A DNA stretch of 22,215 bases, taken from Cytophagaceae bacterium UBA6715. GTDB taxonomy: Bacteria; Bacteroidota; Bacteroidia; Cytophagales; Spirosomataceae. The stretch's first letter is position 1; each line of letters starts with the position of its first letter. Made by a program: the position numbers and the translations under genes. Location: contig DKIP01000058.1 in the NCBI GenBank assembly GCA_002454335.1, positions 21,748-43,962 on the forward strand, written 5' to 3'. Positions 1 through 8,000 of the stretch are shown here, in pieces. The notes below the pieces were generated by a model. The model ran no database searches. It was given only the letters and a program-made list of their open reading frames with translations, and had not been told where the DNA came from.

Positions 1-199
1 GACGACGTTCAGCACCCTCACGTGGAGCGCGCGGTGTATAGGAACGATCTCCTCCTTCAAAAGGTTTACGGTCACCTGCAGAAGCCCGATTAGGCCCTGA
101 AGAACGATCACTGAAATTTCTTGCTGTTGAGCGACCCCCTGAATTACTACGTGGCGCATCTGAACGACGATTGTCGTCTTTCTGAATTCTTTTTCTCAT
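1..199 (-). CDS. Partial N-terminus of an Arg/Gly/Ser-rich protein, possibly a pseudouridine synthase
   Basis: Reading leftward from an ATG at 199-197, the frame is open to the window edge (66 codons), so the gene continues outside. The translation begins MRKRIQKDDNRRSDAPRSN and stays rich in Arg, Ser, Gly, Asp and Pro, with repeated short blocks such as SDRSSGP, AGDRKPF and GGDRSYT. It is low-complexity, basic and probably disordered. Many Bacteroidota RluB-type pseudouridine synthases carry a long extension of this composition ahead of the S4 and catalytic domains, which is why I suggest that family. No catalytic domain lies inside the window, so this is composition-based inference; another RNA-binding protein with a disordered head fits equally well. 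A -7 element at 265-272 and a five-codon mini-ORF overlapping the start support this ATG. Confidence 0.55.
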   Translation of the reverse strand, partial: MRKRIQKDDNRRSDAPRSNSGGRSTARNFSDRSSGPNRASAGDRKPFEGGDRSYTPRAPREGAERR

Positions 200-228
200 A
201 AAATATGCAACATCACTGCTGGATTTGA

Positions 229-246
229 CAAGGATTTATTTCCTTG
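229..246 (-). repeat. Inverted repeat in the leader of the left-edge gene
   Basis: The arms caagga (229-234) and tccttg (241-246) are perfect complements separated by six A/T bases. If the promoter at 265-272 is used, this hairpin lies in the 5' leader, about 30 bases ahead of the start codon. It is short, and the A/T loop makes it only moderately stable. No function can be assigned from sequence. Confidence 0.35.
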
Positions 247-264
247 GCTGATTGATAATTTATG

Positions 265-272
265 CAAAGGTA
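265..272 (-). promoter_or_regulatory. Bacteroidota -7 promoter element for the left-edge gene
   Basis: On the minus strand this reads TACCTTTG, an exact match to the Bacteroidota -7 consensus TAnnTTTG, and it is followed by CA as is common. Transcription would start near position 258, giving a leader of about 60 bases before the ATG at 199. No convincing -33 TTG lies at the expected distance. It is divergent from the promoter at 298-305. Confidence 0.5.
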
Positions 273-297
273 CATCAAAAAAACGAGCATAGCTTAT

Positions 298-305
298 TAC
301 ATTTG
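298..305 (+). promoter_or_regulatory. Bacteroidota -7 promoter element for the PorE-like gene
   Basis: TACATTTG matches TAnnTTTG exactly. Transcription from about 312 would leave only about 10 bases of leader before the ATG at 323. No clear -33 element is visible. This promoter would drive the PorE-like gene and, by its one-base spacing, dihydroorotase. Confidence 0.45.
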
Positions 306-322
306 AAAGATCTTTAAGGGCC

Positions 323-2329
323 ATGCTAGCAAAATCAACTCAAATCGTCCGCTTACTCGCTTTTTTTATCGTTCTCACAACGATATTTGGCTGTAATCCT
401 ACGCGTCAAACAAGCAAAAAAGGCTTGAAATATTTTGAAAGAGGCGAATATGAATGGGCTATCCAAGCGCTCAAGCCTTTGGCAGACCAACAAATAGAAG
501 GTGACAAAAGCGCCTATTATGTGGCGGAATCTTACCGACTCTCTAATCGGATTGGATTGTCGCTCCCTTATTACCAAAAAGCGCAAGCTAGAGGAATCGA
601 TGACATTTTAGTCAATTACCACATTGCTTTGGCGGCAAAATCGCTAGGAGACTATTCCCTTTGCAAAACTTATTTGATTAAATTTCTTCAAAGCAAACCG
701 AATCGCTTCTACCAAATAAAAGCTGAAATTGAATTAGAGAATTTGGATAAAATCCCTTCCCTCGTTCAAAACCAAAGCCCAGTTGCCCTCTTCCCATTAT
801 TGGGAAATACGTCTAAAACAGAATTTGCAGCCCAAAAAATAGGCAACGAATTGCTCTTCACCAGTTCAAGCAAACCCTTGATTTACAAAAACAATGGACT
901 TCCTTTCTTGGGTTTATACAGCGCCCCCTTGTTAAAAGAAAATGAAATCACCACGCCACATTTATTTAGCGATAAACTTTATAAAGAAAATGCCAATGAC
1001 GGAACTCCAGCGTTTTCTCATGATGGCACAACAGTTGTTTTCGCACGCGGCAATACAGGAAAGAGCAAAGACCCTTCTCCCGATGTAGACTTATACATTT
1101 CGAAAAAAAATGGAAAAGATTGGTCGGAGCCAGAACGCTTAGCCATCTCAGATTCCATTGCATGGGATGGTAGCCCCTGTTTTTCATTTGATGACCGTAC
1201 GCTCTATTTCAGCTCAAATAGAAGAGGTGGCAAAGGAGGACTAGATCTATATCGCGTACCGATTGATAATTCTGGCCGCTTTGGCAGACCGATTAATTTA
1301 GGTTCCATCATCAATACGCCCGGCGATGAGATATTCCCTTATGTCAGTGAAAATGGAAAACTCTTTTTTTCTTCGGATGGACATCCGAGCATTGGCGGCT
1401 TAGATCTTTATGTAGCAAGTCGAAATGACAATGAAATTAGTATTGAACATTTAGGCGTTCCCATGAACTCAATCGGGGATGATTTTGCCATCAATCTTTC
1501 AGACCCAGTTTCTGGTTATATCAGCTCCAATCGTCCAGGAGGCAAAGGAGATGATGACATCTATTTCTTTAAATCTAGCGGTAATGAGGATCACTGGTGG
1601 TCAAATGACAGCACAAAAACAGCTGCCAGCCAGACCTTGAAAACGGTTAATTATTCCCTAGCCGTCCAAGTCGTACAACCTGACGGAAAACCAATTCCAG
1701 GCGTGCAAATTAATGCTCGAAGGAATGGGGAATCAAGTGAGAATTTCACGAGTGACAAGCAAGGGAACATTGATCCATTCAGTCTAAATTCAGGCGATGA
1801 AATTCAATTCAAACTAGAAAAAGATGGATATATTTCCGCACGTTCAAGCTTTTCATTGGAGGGCAGAGAAATTCCTCAAGCTTTGCTAAAAAAGGAACTT
1901 ACGGACACAACATTCGCGTTTAAGATCGTGATGGACCAACCAGAAATCGGGAAAGAAATCAGTCAATTTTACCAGTTAAATTCCATTTATTACGATTTAG
2001 ACAAAGCTGATATCCGACCAGATGCAGCTGTTGAATTAGACAAAATCGTCAATTTCTTGCAGGATAATCCTCAAGTTAATTTAGAATTGGGTGCCCACAC
2101 GGATGCGCGTGCAACGGCCGCATACAATCAAAAATTATCACAACGCCGCGCTGAATCAGCAGTAAAATACATCTTACAACGCGGAATCGCCAAAGACCGA
2201 ATCAAACCGAAAGGGTATGGCGAAAGCCAATTAATCAATGAATGTTCAGACGGCATAGATTGCCCAGAGGAAATGCATCAGCAAAACCGTCGGACAGAGT
2301 TTAAAATCATCCAAATAAATCAGGAATAA
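323..2329 (+). CDS. PorE-like OmpA-family outer-membrane lipoprotein (TPR, propeller, CRD, OmpA)
   Basis: Predicted lipoprotein of 668 residues. A hydrophobic signal ends in the lipobox IFGC, with Cys24 as the lipidated residue. In order there follow TPR-like helices (about 33-130); a WD40-like PD40 beta-propeller (about 155-415) with repeated blade motifs such as LYFSSNRRGGKGGLDLY; a carboxypeptidase-regulatory-like domain (about 443-540); and an OmpA C-terminal domain (545-668). The peptidoglycan-binding motif AHTDARATAAYN..LSQRRA is present, with Asp593 and Arg608/609, as is the Cys641/Cys647 pair usual in Bacteroidota members. This order matches Porphyromonas gingivalis PorE, a T9SS component that links the outer membrane to peptidoglycan. 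Paralogues with the same order occur in Bacteroidota, usually beside porP-like genes; none is adjacent here, so the PorE role is inferred. It sits one base upstream of pyrC. Confidence 0.85.
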   Translation: MLAKSTQIVRLLAFFIVLTTIFGCNPTRQTSKKGLKYFERGEYEWAIQALKPLADQQIEGDKSAYYVAESYRLSNRIGLSLPYYQKAQARGIDDILVNYHIALAAKSLGDYSLCKTYLIKFLQSKPNRFYQIKAEIELENLDKIPSLVQNQSPVALFPLLGNTSKTEFAAQKIGNELLFTSSSKPLIYKNNGLPFLGLYSAPLLKENEITTPHLFSDKLYKENANDGTPAFSHDGTTVVFARGNTGKSKDPSPDVDLYISKKNGKDWSEPERLAISDSIAWDGSPCFSFDDRTLYFSSNRRGGKGGLDLYRVPIDNSGRFGRPINLGSIINTPGDEIFPYVSENGKLFFSSDGHPSIGGLDLYVASRNDNEISIEHLGVPMNSIGDDFAINLSDPVSGYISSNRPGGKGDDDIYFFKSSGNEDHWWSNDSTKTAASQTLKTVNYSLAVQVVQPDGKPIPGVQINARRNGESSENFTSDKQGNIDPFSLNSGDEIQFKLEKDGYISARSSFSLEGREIPQALLKKELTDTTFAFKIVMDQPEIGKEISQFYQLNSIYYDLDKADIRPDAAVELDKIVNFLQDNPQVNLELGAHTDARATAAYNQKLSQRRAESAVKYILQRGIAKDRIKPKGYGESQLINECSDGIDCPEEMHQQNRRTEFKIIQINQE

Positions 2330-2330
2330 T

Positions 2331-3671
2331 ATGTCGGCATATTTATTGAAAAATGGTCAAATCGTCAACGAAGGGCAAATCACGACCGGAGATATTCGTA
2401 TCAAAAATGGCCGGATTGAGAAAGTCGGATCAAGCATAAGTCCGGAAGGCAACGAACAGGTCATTGAACTGGATGGCAAGCATGTTTTTCCGGGTATGAT
2501 TGATGACCAAGTTCATTTCCGTGAGCCTGGCTTGACACACAAAGCCACGATCGCGAGCGAAGCACGCGCGGCAGTTGCTGGGGGTGTTACGAGTTTCATG
2601 GAAATGCCTAATACGGTTCCCAATGCGCTGACACAAGAATTACTCGCTGATAAATACCACATAGCCCATGAAAGTTCATTAGCCAACTACTCGTTTTTCA
2701 TGGGGGCTGCCAATGATAATTTGGAAGAAGTTTTAAAGACCAATAAGAATAATGTTTGTGGGATTAAGGTATTTATGGGCTCCAGCACGGGAAATATGTT
2801 GGTCGACAATACCAAAACCCTCGAAACTCTTTTCAGTTCCAGTGAATTATTAATTGCGACACATTGTGAAGACGAAGCGACGGTTCGAGCGCGCTTGGAA
2901 TTATTTAGAGAAAAATATCCGAGTGAGGATGCCCCTGCTTTTATACATCCATTGATTCGGAATGAAGAGGCATGTTACTTATCATCGTCCATGGCGGTCG
3001 ATTTGGCAAAAAAATCAAATACGCGATTACATATCTTACATATTAGTACAGAAGAAGAATTAGCCTTATTCGAAACAGGTAAGGCTGTAAAAGATAAACG
3101 TATTACAGCGGAAGCCTGTGTGCATCATTTGTGGTTCGATGCATCGAGTTATGAAAGTTTAGGTAACCAAATCAAATGCAATCCAGCTATTAAGGATGCG
3201 AGACACCGTACTGCGATTCGTCAGGCACTTCAAACGGGTGCAATTGATGTTATAGCGACCGATCATGCACCACACACTTGGGAAGAAAAACAACAAGGAT
3301 ATTGGAAATCGCCATCTGGACTTCCTTTGGTTCAGCACCCCTTATTGATGCTTTTAGAGATGAGCCAGGAGGGTGTGCTAACTTTACCCCAAATCGCAGA
3401 AAAAACGGCGCATAATTTAGCTGAATGTTTCCAAATTCAAGAACGCGGTTATATCCGAGAGGGTTACTGGGCGGATTTAGCCATTGTAGATTTGCAACAA
3501 CCTCATAAAGTGACCGCATCATCCTTGCAGTATCAATGCGCATGGTCTCCTTTGGAAGGGCATCTATTTCCTCATAGCATTACGCATACCTTCGTTTCGG
3601 GCCATTTGGCCTATGCCAATGGACAATTTGATATGAGCAAGAAAGGGGAGAGATTACGCTTTGACAGATAA
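2331..3671 (+). CDS. pyrC: Dihydroorotase, Bacteroidota type
   Basis: Zinc amidohydrolase of 446 residues that cyclises N-carbamoyl-L-aspartate to L-dihydroorotate, the third step of pyrimidine synthesis, in the cytoplasm. Visible motifs are DDQVHFREPGLTHKATIAS (58-76), GIKVFMGSSTGNM with the probable carbamylated Lys146, THC with His178, HILHIS with His237, and the catalytic ATDHAPH with Asp311. The usual HxH metal motif reads QVH: Gln60 replaces the first His. From memory, the P. gingivalis enzyme has the same DDQVHFREPG stretch, so this is a trait of the clade rather than damage. The length is normal. It starts one base after the PorE-like stop, suggesting a shared transcript, and ends four bases from the convergent beta-barrel gene. 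Confidence 0.96.
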   Translation: MSAYLLKNGQIVNEGQITTGDIRIKNGRIEKVGSSISPEGNEQVIELDGKHVFPGMIDDQVHFREPGLTHKATIASEARAAVAGGVTSFMEMPNTVPNALTQELLADKYHIAHESSLANYSFFMGAANDNLEEVLKTNKNNVCGIKVFMGSSTGNMLVDNTKTLETLFSSSELLIATHCEDEATVRARLELFREKYPSEDAPAFIHPLIRNEEACYLSSSMAVDLAKKSNTRLHILHISTEEELALFETGKAVKDKRITAEACVHHLWFDASSYESLGNQIKCNPAIKDARHRTAIRQALQTGAIDVIATDHAPHTWEEKQQGYWKSPSGLPLVQHPLLMLLEMSQEGVLTLPQIAEKTAHNLAECFQIQERGYIREGYWADLAIVDLQQPHKVTASSLQYQCAWSPLEGHLFPHSITHTFVSGHLAYANGQFDMSKKGERLRFDR

Positions 3672-3675
3672 CTTC

Positions 3676-4350
3676 TTATAAAATATCATCAAAGTATACA
3701 CGCATATAAAACCCCAAGGATTGATTATACAAAGATTTAGAATCTGTAGCAATATTCATCAATCCTGCTTGATAGGTTAAACCTACTGAAACGAAGTTTT
3801 GGGAGACAACGCCTATCCCAAGTTTAAATCCCAAGTCTAACCGACGAAGGTCGCGTGAAAAACTTTCACCTTCGGTGGATGTTAGCAAATAGGACCCTGG
3901 TTTAACAGGATTTATTGCACGGATATCGTAGGACGCTTTGTCCCACAAACCAATCCCCAGGTAGGGCCCCGCCCAAACCGAAAACCCTGTGGCATACTCG
4001 GAAACAGAACCTAATTTAATCTCAACATTCGGGTTAATATCTAGGTAATTCAAAGACAAATTACGTTCAGTATAAGTAGAATCTGAATAATTCGTTTTGC
4101 CATGAAATCCTTTTTGAGAAAGGCTTAATTCCGGAATAAAACTTACCCGCGAGGTCAAAGGATATTTGAAACCAAAACCCACTTCAAACGCAGGTTTAAA
4201 AAAATAAGTTTCCCCACCTACACCATCTCCGCTAAATCTTGCCGACTTCGCTTCGAAATGAAAAATCTTTTTTGATCGATTTTTTTGAGCAGACACGGAG
4301 TTTACCAACAGGCAAAGACCTAAAAATAAAAAAACGAGGTGCTTGATCAT
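3676..4350 (-). CDS. Outer-membrane beta-barrel protein (porin/PorT-like fold)
   Basis: Exported protein of 224 residues. A signal peptide (residues 1-21) ends at VSAQ before a basic stretch. The remainder shows alternating hydrophobic strands with aromatic girdle residues (AFEVGFGFKYPLTSRVSFIP, WAGPYLGIGLW, LGFKLGIGVVS, LGFYMRVYF), typical of the small 8-10-strand barrels in the Bacteroidota outer_membrane_beta-barrel/PorT-like families. It ends in a charged tail (DDIL) after a final aromatic-rich strand. The closeness to a PorE-like gene makes a T9SS link tempting, but this fold is very common and nothing specific identifies PorT. It is transcribed alone, divergent from ribonuclease HII across 81 bases and convergent with pyrC. 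The true ligand or role is unknown. Confidence 0.8.
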   Translation of the reverse strand: MIKHLVFLFLGLCLLVNSVSAQKNRSKKIFHFEAKSARFSGDGVGGETYFFKPAFEVGFGFKYPLTSRVSFIPELSLSQKGFHGKTNYSDSTYTERNLSLNYLDINPNVEIKLGSVSEYATGFSVWAGPYLGIGLWDKASYDIRAINPVKPGSYLLTSTEGESFSRDLRRLDLGFKLGIGVVSQNFVSVGLTYQAGLMNIATDSKSLYNQSLGFYMRVYFDDIL

Positions 4351-4431
4351 AAGCGGGGAGATTGAAAATAATTAGCAATTTTAAGCCATATTTGTGGAAA
4401 CACCAACAAATTTTATCATTCGCACGGAATT

Positions 4432-5040
4432 ATGTCACATGTCAAACATGCTTTGTTGCCCTATTTTCAATCTGAAGGAATAGAAGCAGGCCTAGACGAG
4501 GCTGGCCGAGGGTGTTTGGCAGGACCTGTCGTTGCCGCAGCAGTCATTTTACCCAAAGATTTTCATGATAAATTATTGACTGACTCTAAGCAATTGAATC
4601 CGAAGCAGCGCCAACAATTAATCGATGTGGTTAAAACTTACGCCATTGATTATGCTATTGCAGAGGTTGATCATACTGTGATCGATCAAATTAATATTTA
4701 TAAAGCTAGCGTCATGGCCATGCACAAAGCTGTGGACAAACTTCTAACGCTCCCTACCCATTTGTTAATCGATGGAAATCGATTCATCAGCTATCCATTT
4801 ATTCAGCATACCTGCATTGTTAAAGGAGACTCCAAGTACTTTTCTATTGCTGCAGCATCTATTTTGGCAAAAACCTATCGCGATGAATGGATGCAAAAAG
4901 CTGCAGAAAAATACCCCGGGTATGGTTGGGAACGAAATGCTGGCTATCCAACGTTAGAACATCGTAAGGCTGTACTCAAACTGGGCCCCACTGAAATCCA
5001 CCGTAAAACCTTTCGTGTAGAATTAAAGGAAAAAGTCTAA
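4432..5040 (+). CDS. rnhB: Ribonuclease HII
   Basis: Protein of 202 residues, normal for the family. It removes RNA from RNA-DNA hybrids and cuts at single ribonucleotides in DNA, in the cytoplasm. Motifs: GLDEAGRGCLAGPV with catalytic Asp22 and Glu23; LTDSKQL; LLIDGNRF with Asp114; KGDSKYFSIAAASILAKTYRD with Asp133; and the C-terminal GYPTLEH. All four acidic active-site residues are present. The start ATG at 4432 places the DEAGRG motif at the usual distance. The 20-base gap to the protease gene downstream could allow co-transcription, although there is no obvious functional link. The upstream 81-base gap holds a near-match to the -7 element (CATATTTG), one base off consensus. Confidence 0.97.
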   Translation: MSHVKHALLPYFQSEGIEAGLDEAGRGCLAGPVVAAAVILPKDFHDKLLTDSKQLNPKQRQQLIDVVKTYAIDYAIAEVDHTVIDQINIYKASVMAMHKAVDKLLTLPTHLLIDGNRFISYPFIQHTCIVKGDSKYFSIAAASILAKTYRDEWMQKAAEKYPGYGWERNAGYPTLEHRKAVLKLGPTEIHRKTFRVELKEKV

Positions 5041-5060
5041 ATTAGTATTTTGCTTACACC

Positions 5061-8000
5061 ATGCGATCTAACAACCTCTTTTCTATCATATGCTTGTTGC
5101 TTTTAGTCGCTAATCGCACACAAGGGCAGCATGATATATATAACGGGGAAACTAAACGACGCATTCAAGAATTTGCCAATGATTTTAGTCGGGAACAAAG
5201 CAATCGATATCAACAAAGTTTAAGACTTGCCAAACAAAAAGGCATCAAATTAAATGACCAAATTGGGGATAAGAAAATCTCACTTCAACAAATTAATTCT
5301 ATCGGTGAAGCGTTGTACATTGGCGTAGAATCCAATCGGCGATCAGGCCAAATAACCCGAACAGATCAATTATACAGTGGTGGAAATTTAGGCATTTCAC
5401 TTAATGGAAAATCGGACACACTCGCGGGTAAACTTGCCATTTGGGACGGAGGCGGCGTCATGGTTACCCATCAAGAATTCTCAGGAAGAGTCAACCTCCA
5501 GGAATCATCCCTTACCCCTGATCTCCATGCAACCCATGTAGCTGGAACAATGGTTGCTAGTGGAGTCATTGCGGCAGCACGAGGCATGTCATTTGGAGCA
5601 GGTCTAAAGGTTTGGGACTACAACAATGACAACGCAGAAATAAGTTTAGCTTCTCCCAATTTATTAATCAGTAATCACTCCTACGGTTACCAGGCAGGCT
5701 GGGTTTTTGATACAAGCAAAAATAAATGGCAATGGTGGGGAAATGATGCGATAAGTTCACTCGAAGACTACAAGTTTGGCTTTTATGATAGCAATGCACA
5801 GGCGCTCGACCGAATCGCGTTCAACGCCCCATATTATTTAATCACAAAATCAGCTGGAAACAGTCGCTCTGAAAATGGCCCCGATTTCACGAAAGGGGAA
5901 TATTATTTTCTCAAAAACACCCGTGATTCGAGTAATGTAATTCGAGCAAAAAATGACAGCTATGACATTATCTCCACAACAGGAACAGCCAAAAATATCT
6001 TGACCGTGGGTGCTATTGAATCTATCCCACAAATTCCTAACCTCCCTTCAGAAATTCGAGTAAGCAATTTTTCAAGTTGGGGCCCTACTGACGATGGCCG
6101 AATCAAACCGGACATTATGGGCGTAGGAACTGATATTTTGTCAACAAGCAACACTTCCAACGCTTCCTATACGAGTCTTGACGGCACCTCGATGTCATCT
6201 CCGCAAGTAGCAGGGTCTTTATTTTTACTTCAACAGTTGTATAATCGCCTAAATAATGGCAAATTCATGCGTTCGGCAACGCTAAAAGGATTAGTGATCC
6301 ACACGGCGATGGATTTTGGTCCGGTAGGCCCCGATTATCAAAGCGGCTGGGGTTTATTACATGCTGAAAATGCTGCAAACATTATCCAAAACAAAGACAA
6401 AACGAAAGCCATTCGTGAATTGACTCTTAACAATGGAAGCCTTTACACAGAAAAAATCGTCGCGTCTGGCGCTGGAAATGTTTGTGCCACTATTTGTTGG
6501 ACAGACCCAGAAGGAAATGTTCTACCGCTGATAGCAAGCAGCTTAAACAGTAGAAGCCCACGGCTCATTAATGATTTAGACATCAAAATACAAGATAGCA
6601 AAGGAACATACCTACCATTTACCTTGGACCCGGAAAATCCAAGCGCACTCGCTAAAACGGGGGTAAACAATCTCGACAACGTTGAAAAAATCATTATCCC
6701 TCAAAGTACCCCCGGAGAAAGCTACACCTTGACAATCAATCATAAAGGTACGCTCAAAAGTAACCTACAAGAATTTTCGTTAATCCTTTCGGGGATCGGA
6801 GGAACTCCCTATTGCAAACTTAGTACAACGGCAAACCAAGCATTAATCTCGCAATTACTCGTGGATAGCAAATCTATAGCCAATACGATAGATAGTAGTG
6901 GGGTAGCACTTCCTATTGAAACAGGGGAAACGAAATCCCTTAGTCTTCAGTTCACAAATTCAGCTACAAAAAACCTTCGTGCTGTCGTAGATTGGAATCA
7001 AGATGGTGACTTTGATGACCCCAACGAACTCGTGCACGCGAATACAAATATCCTGGGAAGCAGCTACAATTTCTCAATCACTTCACCCTCCGGAGTAGCC
7101 ATTAATAATCGATATAAATTAAGAGTTATTTGTTCAAATGACCCCATTAACAGTGATTGTGGTACACTTTCAAATGGGAATAGCTTAGAAGCAAATATTC
7201 AGATCTTACAAGCCTCCAATGACATCGCATCCCTTGGTATTTCCTCAACTGTAGGAAATTTCTGCCAAAATACCGGTAACCTGAAGCTCGTTGCACGTGT
7301 TAAAAATATGGGTTCAAAATCCCAATCCAAGTTGCCCCTTGTCATCAAAGTAATGACCAATTCCCAAAATATCGGCCAATTAAATGGGACAATTGATAAA
7401 ATTAACGCGGGTTCCGAACAAGAAATAGTCCTGCAAGGAGACTTGGCACTTGATGCTGGTAAAACATATTCATTCGAACTTAGCCATCAGTTGGCATCTG
7501 ACCAATACACAGCAAATAATAGCTTTCAACTACAACAAAAAATAGAGGCAGCCCAAACGCCCTCCGCAATTGGGACGCAATGTATCCCAGGTACTCTAGT
7601 AAATTTAACTTCAATTTCCGATGGTGCACTTTGGTATTCCAATAATCTGCTAGTGGGCGCAGGGACCAAAATCAGCCTCCCTGCCTCCGCATCCTATAGT
7701 ATTGCGCAGGCCGACTTCACAGGAAGTTTAGCTCCAAGTACCAAGGCGGCATTTGGGACTGGAACGTATTATGAAAATTTTGGCCCCCAACCTATATTGG
7801 AGGTTAAAAGTCCAATTGTTTTAGAAAGCGCACGCATTTATGTGGGAACACCCGGCACAATTACATTCAATGTATATAACAAGGATACGGGCGAACTTGT
7901 AGGATCCGTGACAAAAGCTGTTGAGGCTACAAGAACACAAAGCAATTTAACTAGGGTAGGCGGACAACTCATCGACGACAAGAATGATCCTGGACAGGTC

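Noticed and set aside
2505..2516. Loss of the first metal-binding His in dihydroorotase (QVH instead of HxH).
   Set aside because: I recall the same DDQVHFREPG stretch in the P. gingivalis enzyme, so it is a clade feature and not evidence of inactivation.
3676..4350. Identification of the small beta-barrel as the T9SS component PorT.
   Set aside because: Only the general barrel pattern is visible; the fold is widespread in Bacteroidota and no PorT-specific feature could be confirmed.
4351..4431. Promoters between the barrel gene and ribonuclease HII (CATATTTG on plus; TAAAATTG on minus).
   Set aside because: Each is one base from the -7 consensus in an A/T-rich gap, so chance matches are likely; not called as features.
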